64,000 nucleotides of DNA from JAPLDB01 sp038230515 (lineage in GTDB: Bacteria; Bacteroidota; Bacteroidia; AKYH767-A; 2013-40CM-41-45), in NCBI GenBank assembly GCA_038230515.1, contig JBBRND010000007.1, positions 89,848 to 153,847 on the forward strand, given 5' to 3'. The translations under genes were made by a program, and so were the position numbers. The stretch's first letter is position 1. Every line of letters starts with the position of its first letter. The notes beneath the pieces are model-generated. The model searched no databases and was not told where the DNA came from. It was given only the letters and a program-made list of their open reading frames with translations. Shown in pieces: positions 46,849-56,065 of this stretch.

Positions 46849-48120
46849 ATGCAAAAAGACAAAGCAATCTTCGACCTCATTAAAAAAGAACAAGCCCGCC
46901 AGGAACATGGCATCGAGCTTATCGCTTCAGAAAATTTTGTGAGCAAGCAGGTAATGCAGGCAATGGGTACATGCCTCACTAATAAATATGCTGAAGGACT
47001 TCCCGGCAAAAGATATTATGGAGGTTGCGAAGTAGTTGATGAAGTTGAACAACTTGCTATCGACCGAGCGAAAACTTTATTTGGTGCAGCGTGGGCAAAT
47101 GTGCAACCGCACTCAGGTGCGCAGGCAAATGCTGCAGTATTTCTCGCGTTAGTAAAACCGGGCGATACAGTTCTGGGTTTTGATCTTTCGCATGGCGGAC
47201 ATCTTACTCATGGTTCGCCTGTAAATTTCTCTGGAAAGCTTTACAAAGCTGTTCATTACGGAGTTCATCATGATACGGGCATTGTTGACTACGACAAGAT
47301 GGAAGATATTGCGCGCGCTGAAATGCCGAAGATGATTATTGCAGGCGCTTCCTCCTACTCACGCGACTGGGATTTTCCACGGATGAGAAAAATTGCTGAC
47401 GAAGTAGGCGCATTTCTTTTTGCCGACATAGCACATCCTGCCGGATTAATTGCAAGAGGTTTGCTAAGCGATGCTCTTCCACACTGCCATGTTGTTTCAA
47501 CAACAACTCATAAAACATTGCGCGGACCAAGAGGTGGAATGATTATGATGGGAAAAGATTTTGAAAATCCATGGGGATTGAAAACTCCGAAAGGAGAAAC
47601 GAGGATGATGACTGCAATCATGGATAGTGCTGTATTCCCCGGTACACAAGGCGGACCGCTTGAACACGTGATCGCTGCAAAAGCAATTGCATTCGAGGAA
47701 GATTTATCAGATGAATATCTTGCTTACTGTGTGCAGATGGTGAAAAATGCAAAAGCAATGGCAAAAGCATTTGTTGCGAAAGGATACAAAATAATTTCAG
47801 GCGGCACGGACAATCATTCTATGCTGATTGACTTGCGCTCAAAAAATCTTACAGGTAAATTGGCAGAGAATACATTAGTGAAAGCCGACATCACCGTAAA
47901 TAAAAACATGGTTCCGTTTGATGACAAGTCACCGTTTGTTACATCAGGCATGCGCATCGGTACACCCGCAATGACTACACGTGGAGTAAAAGAAAAAGAT
48001 GTGGAGAAAATTGTTGCGTTGATTGACGAAGTGCTTATGAACAACGAAAACGAGACACGGCTGAAAGCGGTGAAGAAGAAGGTAAATACGATGATGGAGA
48101 AATTCCCGCTTTATTCCTGA
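46849..48120 (+). CDS. glyA: Serine hydroxymethyltransferase
   Basis: GlyA converts serine and tetrahydrofolate to glycine and 5,10-methylene-tetrahydrofolate using pyridoxal phosphate. Motifs seen are IASENFVS (24-31), LPGKRYYGGCEVVDEVE, QPHSGAQAN (87-93), DIAHPAGL and the PLP-lysine segment VVSTTTHKTLRGPRGG, with Lys222. At 423 aa the length is normal. It overlaps the convergent thioredoxin-like gene by 10 bp. Confidence 0.98.
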   Translation: MQKDKAIFDLIKKEQARQEHGIELIASENFVSKQVMQAMGTCLTNKYAEGLPGKRYYGGCEVVDEVEQLAIDRAKTLFGAAWANVQPHSGAQANAAVFLALVKPGDTVLGFDLSHGGHLTHGSPVNFSGKLYKAVHYGVHHDTGIVDYDKMEDIARAEMPKMIIAGASSYSRDWDFPRMRKIADEVGAFLFADIAHPAGLIARGLLSDALPHCHVVSTTTHKTLRGPRGGMIMMGKDFENPWGLKTPKGETRMMTAIMDSAVFPGTQGGPLEHVIAAKAIAFEEDLSDEYLAYCVQMVKNAKAMAKAFVAKGYKIISGGTDNHSMLIDLRSKNLTGKLAENTLVKADITVNKNMVPFDDKSPFVTSGMRIGTPAMTTRGVKEKDVEKIVALIDEVLMNNENETRLKAVKKKVNTMMEKFPLYS

Positions 48121-48677
48121 GGAACTTTCCACTTAATGTTGCATCCCAAACTCGGTCTCTGAAAATCATTGACCGGTTTTCCCGAGAGAATATTATCGAG
48201 CGCTTCGCGAATATCTTTTCCTGTAACCGGAAGATCAAGTGACGGACGCGAATCATCAAGCTGTCCGCGGTAAACTAATTTTTGCTGCGAATCGAAAATG
48301 TAAAAATCAGGCGTGCAGGCAGCATCAAATTCTTTTGCCACTTCCTGGCTTTCATCATAGAGATACGGAAAAGGATATTTCAGATAGAGAGCTGTCTCTT
48401 TCATTTTTTCAGGACTGTCCTCAGGATAATTGATCGCATCATTCGAACTAATCGCAACAAACCTTACTCCTCTGTTCAGGTAATCGTTTCCAAGCTTTAC
48501 CAGTTGGTCATTCACATACTTTACAAATGGACAATGATTGCAGATAAACATCACCACAGATGCTTTTGAGTTTTTCAAATCATCAGAGGAAAAACTCTTT
48601 CCTGAAACAACATCAGGTAAATTAAATGCGGGAAGTTGAGTTCCCAGCGGAATCATATTGGATGGAGTGCGAGCCAT
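48111..48677 (-). CDS. Thioredoxin-like redox protein
   Basis: The product (188 aa) has a peroxiredoxin/AhpC-TSA-like thioredoxin fold. ASVVMFICNHCPFVKYVN contains a CxxC (Cys46, Cys49), and the later cis-Pro segment is ACTPDFYIFD. This CNHCPFV subfamily is common in bacteria, and its exact role is not established. No signal peptide is seen, so it is cytoplasmic. It is a single gene between glyA and tgt. Confidence 0.85.
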   Translation of the reverse strand: MARTPSNMIPLGTQLPAFNLPDVVSGKSFSSDDLKNSKASVVMFICNHCPFVKYVNDQLVKLGNDYLNRGVRFVAISSNDAINYPEDSPEKMKETALYLKYPFPYLYDESQEVAKEFDAACTPDFYIFDSQQKLVYRGQLDDSRPSLDLPVTGKDIREALDNILSGKPVNDFQRPSLGCNIKWKVPQE

Positions 48678-48780
48678 GTAGCTTGAATATTGAAGGCACT
48701 AAGTTAACGTATTCCATCATTCCATTCTGAAGGTATTCCAACATTCCATTCTTCCAATTCCCTTTGTAGCTTCGCACACT

Positions 48781-49911
48781 TTGAAATTTTCACTCTCACA
48801 TACCGATTCAAAAACGAAAGCCCGCGCAGGAACAATTGTAACTGATCACGGAGAAATTCAAACGCCCATCTTCATGCCGGTAGGAACTGCTGCATCTGTG
48901 AAGGCGGTTCATCAGCAGGAATTGGTTGATGATGTAAAAGCGCAAATTATTCTTGGTAACACGTATCATCTTTACTTGCGCCCAGGGCTTTCAACTATTG
49001 AGCAGGCGGGCGGCTTACATAAGTTCATGAACTGGCAAAAGCCAATTCTAACTGACAGTGGCGGCTACCAGGTGTATTCACTTTCTGAAAACAGAAAGAT
49101 AAAAGAAGAAGGGGTAAAGTTTCGTTCTCACATTGACGGTTCCACGCATTTCTTCTCTCCCGAAAATGCAATTGACATTCAGCGAACCATTGGTGCGGAC
49201 ATCATCATGGCTTTTGATGAATGTACTCCCTATCCTTGCGAGCCCGGCTACGCAAAAAAAAGTATCGAGATGACTCATCGCTGGCTTACGCGATGTATTG
49301 ATCGTTTTAATTCCACTCAACCGAAATACAATCACACTCAAACTTTCTTTCCGATTGTGCAAGGAAGCACGTTTGCAGATTTAAGAAAACAATCTGCTGA
49401 ATTTATTGCGGAACAAAATTGCGAAGGCAATGCCATAGGTGGATTATCAGTAGGCGAACCTGCAGAGATGATGTACGAGATGACAGAACTGGTTTGCAAA
49501 ATTCTTCCGTCTGAGAAGCCACGCTATCTGATGGGAGTGGGAACGCCCGCAAATATTTTAGAAAGTATTGCTCTCGGCATTGATATGTTCGACTGTGTAA
49601 TGCCCACACGCAATGCACGCAACGGAATGCTTTTTACTAAAAAAGGAATCATCAACATCAGAAACGAAAAATGGAAGAATGATTTTTCTCCTCTTGATGA
49701 AGAAGGGACTTCGTTTGTGGATACTTATTATTCAAAAGCATATTTGCGCCATCTTGTTATCAGCAAAGAAATTCTTGCTTCTCAGATTGCAACGCTTCAC
49801 AATCTTTCATTCTATCTTTGGCTCGTTACAGAAGCAAGAAATAAAATAACGGAAGGTACGTTTAGCGAATGGAAGAACGTGATGGTTGGAAAGGTGAGTG
49901 ATAGAATCTGA
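48781..49911 (+). CDS. tgt: tRNA-guanine transglycosylase
   Basis: TGT exchanges guanine-34 of GU(N) tRNAs for a queuosine precursor. The base-recognition motif TDSGGYQVYSL has Asp92, and the nucleophile segment MFDCVMPTRNARNG has Asp271. The bacterial zinc site normally supplies three Cys as CxCxxC. Here that place (residues 309-315) reads GTSFVDT, so those Cys are absent, though HNLSFY with its His (340) remains. I believe this is shared by other Bacteroidota TGTs, but it should be checked. The start is TTG 48781; the length of 376 aa is normal. The LptF/G-type gene follows after 18 bp. Confidence 0.95.
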   Translation: MKFSLSHTDSKTKARAGTIVTDHGEIQTPIFMPVGTAASVKAVHQQELVDDVKAQIILGNTYHLYLRPGLSTIEQAGGLHKFMNWQKPILTDSGGYQVYSLSENRKIKEEGVKFRSHIDGSTHFFSPENAIDIQRTIGADIIMAFDECTPYPCEPGYAKKSIEMTHRWLTRCIDRFNSTQPKYNHTQTFFPIVQGSTFADLRKQSAEFIAEQNCEGNAIGGLSVGEPAEMMYEMTELVCKILPSEKPRYLMGVGTPANILESIALGIDMFDCVMPTRNARNGMLFTKKGIINIRNEKWKNDFSPLDEEGTSFVDTYYSKAYLRHLVISKEILASQIATLHNLSFYLWLVTEARNKITEGTFSEWKNVMVGKVSDRI

Positions 49912-49929
49912 TAACCTAAAAAAGAAAAC

Positions 49930-51021
49930 TTGAATCAATCCGCATTAAAAATTCTTGACCGTTACATCATCCGGAAATTTCTCGGAACGTTTTTCTTTTC
50001 ACTTGCCTTGATAATTGCCATTGCCATCATCTTCGACATCTCAGAAAAAATAGATGACTTTGTGGAACGTCATGCACCGTTGAAAGCAATTCTTTTTGAT
50101 TATTACCTGAATTTCATTCCCTATTTCGCTAATTTATTTTCACCATTATTTGTTTTTATTTCTGTAATTTTTTTTACAGCACGGCTTGCGGCAAATACAG
50201 AGATTGTTGCTATACTCAGCAGTGGTGTAAGTTTCCGAAGAATGCTTCGCCCCTACTTCATTGCGGCATCTATTCTCGCTCTGATTTCGTTTTATTTTAA
50301 TGGTTGGGTGATCCCCCACTCCAACCAAGTGAAACTTGCATTTGAAAATACATACATTAGAAATCCAGTTCGATTTGATGACCGAAATATTCATCGCCAG
50401 ATTGCTCCCGGAAATTTTATTTATATAGAGAGCTACAACAACATTGAAAACATTGGCTTCCGTTTTTCATTGGAGCGAATTGAAAACGGCAAGCGCACTA
50501 TGTTCTTAAACAGTGAGCGGATTGTTTGGGACAGCACTTCCCAGAAATGGCGTATCGAAAATTATTACGTGCGTCACATCAATGGAATGCACGAAGAAAT
50601 AAAAAGTGGATTGCATTTGGATACGGCTCTAAGTTTTCATCCATCCGATTTCAAACGCAGAATAAATATTATTGATGCTATGGATACACCTGCACTGAAT
50701 AAATTCATCAGTGAAGAAAAGATGGAGGGGAGTGCAAATGTGAATACTTATCTCGTAGAAAAATACCGAAGGGTTTCAATCCCAATTGCAACATTCATTC
50801 TTACACTTATCGGTGTATCGCTCTCTAGCCGTAAGGTTCGCGGTGGCATCGGTGTTCAGCTTGGTTTCGGAATTGGTCTCAGCTTCACCTACATTTTGTT
50901 TATGCAGATCAGCAACACGTTTGCTACAAGTGGAATTATGCCTGCAATAATTGCCGTATGGTTGCCTAATATTCTTTTTTCTTTTGTTGCAATCGGCTTA
51001 CTGAAAAACGCTCCAAAGTAA
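49930..51021 (+). CDS. LptF/LptG-type LPS export permease
   Basis: The product is 363 aa with the YjgP/YjgQ layout: an N-terminal ILDRYIIRKFLGTFFFSLA with one of three early membrane helices, a periplasmic beta domain (about 130-250) and three C-terminal helices with FGIGLSFTYILFMQISNTF. LptF and LptG, with the ATPase LptB, extract lipopolysaccharide from the inner membrane. Many Bacteroidota carry separate genes for each; this could be either. The start is TTG 49930. Confidence 0.9.
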   Translation: MNQSALKILDRYIIRKFLGTFFFSLALIIAIAIIFDISEKIDDFVERHAPLKAILFDYYLNFIPYFANLFSPLFVFISVIFFTARLAANTEIVAILSSGVSFRRMLRPYFIAASILALISFYFNGWVIPHSNQVKLAFENTYIRNPVRFDDRNIHRQIAPGNFIYIESYNNIENIGFRFSLERIENGKRTMFLNSERIVWDSTSQKWRIENYYVRHINGMHEEIKSGLHLDTALSFHPSDFKRRINIIDAMDTPALNKFISEEKMEGSANVNTYLVEKYRRVSIPIATFILTLIGVSLSSRKVRGGIGVQLGFGIGLSFTYILFMQISNTFATSGIMPAIIAVWLPNILFSFVAIGLLKNAPK

Positions 51022-51060
51022 AAAGAAAAAATCCCGACTTGCTTTCATGCAGGTCGGGAC
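51022..51060 (-). terminator. Rho-independent terminator
   Basis: TCCCGAC (51032-51038) pairs with GTCGGGA (51053-51059). The A-run before it on the plus strand becomes the T-run on the minus strand, so it serves apaG. Confidence 0.75.
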
Positions 51061-51085
51061 TCACATAGACATTTATCCTCCTTTC

Positions 51086-51472
51086 TTAATTCATTTTGTA
51101 GGGAACCACGAGCATGAACTCGGGGATGCGTGCGTAGAATTGTTTTTTGTCAATCAACCTCTCAAACAAATACGTTCCGTACATTTTTCCGATTTCTGAA
51201 TCGAGATTGCATCCTGAAATGTACTGATATGATTCACCTGTTGCAATGGTTGGTTGTTCGCCAACTACTCCTTCACCTTCTACTTCGCGGTTGGTAGAGC
51301 AACTGTCCACAATAAACCAATGCCTGCGTTTTAACTGAACCGAATAGTCGCTATTATTTGTAATTGTAATCCGGTAAGCAAAAACATGCTGGTTGTTCAC
51401 CGGATTACTTTGATCAGGGCGATAAAAAGTTTCAACGCTGATCTTGACTCCTGATGTTACTTGCGTAATCAT
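51086..51472 (-). CDS. apaG: ApaG-family protein
   Basis: A single beta-sandwich (fibronectin-like) protein of 128 aa, close to the usual 125. Motifs VFAYRITITNNSDYSVQLKR, HWFIVDS, EGEGVVGEQP and the final MYGTYLFE and FYARIPEF are diagnostic. ApaG was named with cobalt/magnesium efflux but its molecular function is unsettled. I start at ATG 51472 because nine residues before it look non-native. Confidence 0.93.
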   Translation of the reverse strand: MITQVTSGVKISVETFYRPDQSNPVNNQHVFAYRITITNNSDYSVQLKRRHWFIVDSCSTNREVEGEGVVGEQPTIATGESYQYISGCNLDSEIGKMYGTYLFERLIDKKQFYARIPEFMLVVPYKMN

Positions 51473-51633
51473 AACGTTTGTTTTTTTTTGATAAGTCAAA
51501 TGTATGGAGAGAAATCAAAATGCAAAAAAAAATTTGATGAACAGCCAATATTGATTTGTGAACGGAGTCAAATAGCCGCCAACTGACAAAAAAAAAGGGT
51601 GAATAGTTTGCGTAATATTGCCAAAATCGACAA

Positions 51634-53547
51634 TTAGCCCATAATCTCAATGTCTTCAAACACCTTTTCCCATTCTTTGTTGAGTGTTTCAAGTTTGGAA
51701 GTTACAGCGTTAAACTGAGCAAGAGTCTCAGCAAAAAGTTTCTGATCACCATACACCGAAGGAAGCGATAACTTCTGTTCACCTTCTTCCTTTTCCTTTT
51801 TCAACGCTTCAATTTTTTCTTCCAACTGCTTTAGTTTTTGATTCAGTTTTTTCTTCTGAGTGATTTTAGCTGTGTCCTCTGTAGGTTTTTGCTCTTTTAC
51901 TTTTATGGGTTTCTCTGCCTGTTTTTCTTTTTTCTCTCCTTTGAGTTTTACGGCCTGATTAGTTCGCCAGTATTCATACTCAGAATATGTGCCGGGATAT
52001 TCCTTTATTTCTCCATTTTCAATCCACCATATTTTATTGGCAATTTCAGAAATAAAAAAACGGTCGTGAGATACAGTGATGAATGTTCCTTCAAATTCCT
52101 GAAGCACCCGTATCAACACATTCACAGAAAGCATGTCGAGGTGATTGGTGGGCTCGTCAAGAATTAAAAAGTTCGCTCTTGATAAAACCAATTTTCCCAA
52201 CGCCACTCTTGCCTTCTCTCCTCCTGACAAAACTTTTATCGGCTTGAAAGCATCTTCCCCACCAAATAGAAACGCACCTGCAACTGAGCGCACATAATTT
52301 TCCGTTTGCTTCGTATCCGCTTCTGACAACTCCTGAATGATGTTGTTGTTCATATTCAAACCTTCCAATTGGTGCTGCGCGTAAAAAGATTTTTTCACAT
52401 TGTACCCTTCTTCAATCTTTCCTTCGAAAGATTCAGAGCCGCTGATCATTCTCAGTAGTGTTGATTTTCCTTTTCCATTTGCACCGATCAATGCAATTTT
52501 ATCTCCGCGGTTAATCATTCCTTCTGCATTGCGAAAAATATTCAGCGTATCGTAACTCTTGTCCTGAATACTAATGGTCTCTAAAACTTTTCCTGGTTGC
52601 GAATCGGGAATGAGCCGAATGTTCACTTCGGCATTTGTGCTGTTAACCTCTTCAACACGTTCTAGCTTGTCAAGTTTTTTAATTCTTGATTGAGCCATCT
52701 TTGCTTTGCTTGCCTTTGCACGAAAACGATCAATCAACTTTTCCTGCTCTTTGATGTACTGTTGCTGATTTTCAAATTGCGATTGCTGCAACTCATTGCG
52801 AAGCGCTTTTTCTCCAACGTAGAAAGAATACGTTCCGGGATAAATGGTGATCTTCTCATTGGCAACTTCAACAATTCTGTTTACAATGTTGTCGAGAAAA
52901 TATCTGTCATGAGACACGAGAATTACTGTGCCTTGATATTCGCGCAAATAATTTTCGATCCATTGAATACTTGGTAAGTCAAGGTGATTCGTTGGTTCAT
53001 CGAGCATGAGTACATCGGGCTTCTGCAACATTATTTTTGCAAGCATAACGCGCATACGCCATCCACCGGAAAATTCTGCATAGGGACGATATAAATCTTT
53101 TGTTGAAAACCCAAGACCTTCAAGCATGGCTTCTGCCTTATGCTGTATCGTGTAGCCATCTGCATGATCGAAAAGAGTTTGCTTGTCATGAAGGAGATGA
53201 AGCAGTTCATCGCTGTGATCGTGCTTCAGCTTTTCTAAAATCTCTTCAATCTCAATATGAAGTTTCAACACCGCCTCGAACGCGCCCATTGCAACATCCA
53301 GAATATTTTCTGCGCTTGAGAAGGAAAGCAAATCCTGGTTAAGAAAACCGATTGAGAGATCGCGGAGTTTTGTAAAAGTTCCTCCATCAATTTTATATTC
53401 TCCACTAATGATGCGCAGCAACGTTGACTTGCCGGTTCCGTTTGCACCGATGAGTCCGATTTTTTCTCCCGGATTTATCTGCCAAGATGCTTCGTGAAAA
53501 AGGTAACGTCCGCCAAAACCAAAATCGAAATTATGTAGAGTAATCAT
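51634..53547 (-). CDS. ABC-F family ATPase
   Basis: A 637-residue tandem ABC protein without membrane segments. Walker A is GANGTGKST (34-42) and later GANGKGKST; the signatures are FSGGWRMR and LSGGEKAR; Walker B is VLMLDEPTNHLD and LILDEPTNHLD. The linker between domains and the C-terminal Lys/Glu-rich coiled coil are as in the Uup/YheS group. ABC-F proteins act on the ribosome, resolving stalls or protecting against antibiotics. The subfamily role is uncertain. Confidence 0.92.
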   Translation of the reverse strand: MITLHNFDFGFGGRYLFHEASWQINPGEKIGLIGANGTGKSTLLRIISGEYKIDGGTFTKLRDLSIGFLNQDLLSFSSAENILDVAMGAFEAVLKLHIEIEEILEKLKHDHSDELLHLLHDKQTLFDHADGYTIQHKAEAMLEGLGFSTKDLYRPYAEFSGGWRMRVMLAKIMLQKPDVLMLDEPTNHLDLPSIQWIENYLREYQGTVILVSHDRYFLDNIVNRIVEVANEKITIYPGTYSFYVGEKALRNELQQSQFENQQQYIKEQEKLIDRFRAKASKAKMAQSRIKKLDKLERVEEVNSTNAEVNIRLIPDSQPGKVLETISIQDKSYDTLNIFRNAEGMINRGDKIALIGANGKGKSTLLRMISGSESFEGKIEEGYNVKKSFYAQHQLEGLNMNNNIIQELSEADTKQTENYVRSVAGAFLFGGEDAFKPIKVLSGGEKARVALGKLVLSRANFLILDEPTNHLDMLSVNVLIRVLQEFEGTFITVSHDRFFISEIANKIWWIENGEIKEYPGTYSEYEYWRTNQAVKLKGEKKEKQAEKPIKVKEQKPTEDTAKITQKKKLNQKLKQLEEKIEALKKEKEEGEQKLSLPSVYGDQKLFAETLAQFNAVTSKLETLNKEWEKVFEDIEIMG

Positions 53548-53577
53548 GTATTATAACTGTGTAATTTGCAAATAAAT

Positions 53578-54318
53578 TTATTCCTGATAAAGTTTTCCGC
53601 TGCTGTTCAGGTAAGATTCAAGATGTGATGGCTGTCCGGAGTAGTAAACATTTCCGCGGTCGTTAATGTTCACTTTCGTCCAAACGTTTGGATGCACATG
53701 AATATCACCAGACCCGCGGTGATCGACCAAAGCTGAATCGCACATCAAATCTTTTGCATAAATATATCCGAAGCTTTGAGCAAAATCATAATTAAAATGG
53801 CAATAACCTGAGAGATAAATGTCTCCTCCGCCAACCATCTGCAATGCCGAAACGCGATCACTTTCAAGAGTGAGGTGAATGTCGGCACTGTTGTCTTCAT
53901 ATACTTCAATTGATGGAGTTACAATTGTATTTCCGCTTGTTATTTGTTCCGAGCCGTAGTGAGTTATTTTTGAAAGTTTTTTGAGATGAACGCGAACATG
54001 AACTTCAATATCGTAGCTGCGAACCCAGTTGCAGGTATTGTCATTTGTAATTTTCAATACTCCGCCATCAACATCTGTGCGTATTAAATCAATGAGATGA
54101 CTTCCCGCTTCTACTTCTGTGTAATTACTTGTATCCTGGTAAAGAGTTACGATTACATTTTTATTCACTTCAAGTTCTTCAAAATCGCTGAGTGATCTTT
54201 TCACTTTCACAACATCTCCTGTGCTCTTTACGCAATCGCACATGTTTTCCTTCTTGCATCCCTGAAAGAGGAGAGACGCAAGAAAAACTATAACAATAAA
54301 TGTGCGCCTGATTTTCAA
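53578..54318 (-). CDS. Lipoprotein with DUF2807 (GIN) domain
   Basis: The product is 246 aa. A signal peptide with lipobox SLLFQGC puts the lipid on Cys20. The body is a putative auto-transporter adhesin, head GIN domain (DUF2807) with repeating SLSDFEELEV, SEQITSG and GSGDIHV motifs. It is probably anchored in a membrane facing the periplasm or cell surface. The start is TTG 54318. It follows the PagL-like gene with 16 bp between and is likely co-transcribed. Confidence 0.85.
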   Translation of the reverse strand: MKIRRTFIVIVFLASLLFQGCKKENMCDCVKSTGDVVKVKRSLSDFEELEVNKNVIVTLYQDTSNYTEVEAGSHLIDLIRTDVDGGVLKITNDNTCNWVRSYDIEVHVRVHLKKLSKITHYGSEQITSGNTIVTPSIEVYEDNSADIHLTLESDRVSALQMVGGGDIYLSGYCHFNYDFAQSFGYIYAKDLMCDSALVDHRGSGDIHVHPNVWTKVNINDRGNVYYSGQPSHLESYLNSSGKLYQE

Positions 54319-54334
54319 TTCTTAGTTTCTAATT

Positions 54335-55456
54335 TCAAACTTTTATCCGCCACCCTAATCCCAACTCAGCATAATCTGCTCGTGCGAAATGTGTTTTCAA
54401 AGAAAGATTAATGAAAAAATGTTTTCCCACTTCATATTTTAAACCGTAGCGATTGTAGAAAGCTGTGTCAACTTTTGTATGATCGAGAAGATAATATCCC
54501 ATGTGAAACAGCAGCGTAAAATGATTGACCTGCATTTCGTATCCCAAATGAATGCCGCTGCGAATAACTTTAATTTCTTTGTCAGATGTCGAAGTAGCAT
54601 CGTAAACAAACCGCATCAAACTTAAATCATAAAATGCATCAGCGCCAATTGCAATTTTACTTTTATGGCTGAGCGGTCTCAGAAATTGAAAATAAAAAGT
54701 ATGTGCAAAATATTGTTTTCCATCTGCCGGGAAATTTTCTTTTACTCCTGCGCCATACACAAATTCGGTGATCCATCTTTTATCCAGCTCCGGAATTTCC
54801 GGTTTCAGATACTTTTCCGGCTCGCTGAATTGATACGAAACACCACCCATGAGCGAAATATTATTCAAACCAAGATTCGGCAAACGAAATGAAGTATTCG
54901 AAAAATGGGTGATACCATAATTCAACTGCATGAAAATGTTTTTTGAAACACGATAGCGTGATTGAAGCATAAACCTTATGGCAGCATTTAAGTACGAACC
55001 GACAGCCATGTTTTTATGATCAGTCTCCTGATCAAATCTTTTAGAGAGGTAACCAAGCCCCGCTCCTGTCTGTAGTGAAAACTGAAAACTTCTTGTTCTA
55101 ACAAATGGAAAATCAATATACCCGATCATCGCTGTTGCATTGCCAAGCACCTGCGGATATGCCAGATCAAAATACATGAGCGACACACCCGTTTGCGGAT
55201 AGCCATGTACACGCTGCCACCACTTACTTCCATCAGCTTGTGTTTGAAGCGAAAGTTCAAAACCTGTGGTATGACCCTTTACCAAATGTTCCACGCGAGG
55301 GCGATGCGCCCACACATATCCATAGTGAAAATTTGCGGTGATTGATTTATTCTTAAAATAATTTTCTCCTGAAAAAGAAAATTGCGGAACGAAAACTAAA
55401 ACAGCAAGTGAAATACCGAAAAGAAATTTATCATGTTGACGGTTTGGGCTTCTCAT
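54335..55456 (-). CDS. PagL-like acyloxyacyl hydrolase
   Basis: The product is 373 aa, with a signal peptide and an outer-membrane beta-barrel. The segment YGITHFSNTSFRLPNLG carries the His-Ser pair of the lipid A 3-O-deacylase (PagL) family, followed by NNISLMGGVSYQF. It would trim an acyl chain from lipid A. At 373 aa it is longer than Pseudomonas PagL, as is usual in Bacteroidota members. An identical role is inferred from the active-site motif. Confidence 0.82.
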   Translation of the reverse strand: MRSPNRQHDKFLFGISLAVLVFVPQFSFSGENYFKNKSITANFHYGYVWAHRPRVEHLVKGHTTGFELSLQTQADGSKWWQRVHGYPQTGVSLMYFDLAYPQVLGNATAMIGYIDFPFVRTRSFQFSLQTGAGLGYLSKRFDQETDHKNMAVGSYLNAAIRFMLQSRYRVSKNIFMQLNYGITHFSNTSFRLPNLGLNNISLMGGVSYQFSEPEKYLKPEIPELDKRWITEFVYGAGVKENFPADGKQYFAHTFYFQFLRPLSHKSKIAIGADAFYDLSLMRFVYDATSTSDKEIKVIRSGIHLGYEMQVNHFTLLFHMGYYLLDHTKVDTAFYNRYGLKYEVGKHFFINLSLKTHFARADYAELGLGWRIKV

Positions 55457-55542
55457 GTTCAGGGGGCGCGAAACTACAAAATGAAAACAAAAGTAATTTG
55501 TGGTTGGTACGAAGCAAAATTTGTGAAGCGCAATAACTAATT

Positions 55543-55550
55543 TACATTTG
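55543..55550 (+). promoter_or_regulatory. Candidate promoter -7 element for mscL
   Basis: TACATTTG matches TAnnTTTG and lies 35 bp before the mscL start. Confidence 0.5.
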
Positions 55551-55585
55551 CCGCATCAATAAAACCAATATTAAACCAATAAGCC

Positions 55586-55966
55586 ATGGGAATGATGAAA
55601 GAGTTTAAAGAGTTTGCCATGAAAGGCAACGTAATGGATCTTGCAATCGGTGTAATCATCGGTGCGGCATTCGGAAAAATTGTAGCATCATTGGTTGATA
55701 ACATCCTGATGCCGATTATCGGAATTTTCCTGCAGGGCATAAACTTCGCTACGCTATCCTTCAAAGTTGGAGAAGCAGAAATCAAGTATGGTCTTTTTAT
55801 AGGAGCTATAATTGATTTCATCGTAATCGCTCTTGTCATGTTTATGATTATTAAGGCAATCAATAACATGAAGAAGAAAGAAGAACCGGCTGCTCCTGCT
55901 TCACCACCTGCTCCTACCAAGGAACAGCAACTGTTGATGGAGATTCGCGATCTTTTAAAGAAGTAA
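55586..55966 (+). CDS. mscL: Large-conductance mechanosensitive channel
   Basis: MscL forms a homopentameric pore that opens under membrane tension to relieve osmotic shock. The N-terminal helix KEFKEFAMKGNVMDLAIGV, TM1 with its Gly-rich GVIIGAAFGKIV constriction, TM2 (FIGAIIDFIVIALVMFMII) and the C-terminal LLMEIRDLLKK helix are all present. The length of 126 aa is typical. A linker of Ala and Pro (EEPAAPASPPAP) precedes the C-terminal helix. A large inverted repeat follows the gene. Confidence 0.97.
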   Translation: MGMMKEFKEFAMKGNVMDLAIGVIIGAAFGKIVASLVDNILMPIIGIFLQGINFATLSFKVGEAEIKYGLFIGAIIDFIVIALVMFMIIKAINNMKKKEEPAAPASPPAPTKEQQLLMEIRDLLKK

Positions 55967-55979
55967 AAAAGTTTAGTTA

Positions 55980-56042
55980 TGTCTTGCCGAACTTGTTTCG
56001 GCATCCGTCTGTTAGGGATGCCGAAACAAGTTCGGCATGACA
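55980..56042. repeat. Near-perfect 27-bp inverted repeat (REP-like)
   Basis: Arms 55980-56006 and 56016-56042 pair over 27 bp with one mismatch and a 9-nt loop. The core is TGCCGAACTTGTTTCGGCA. There is no T-run, so it is not a standard terminator. It resembles dispersed palindromic elements common between genes in Bacteroidota. A single copy is seen in this window. Confidence 0.85.
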
Positions 56043-56065
56043 CCATACAATAAACCTAAATTCAA

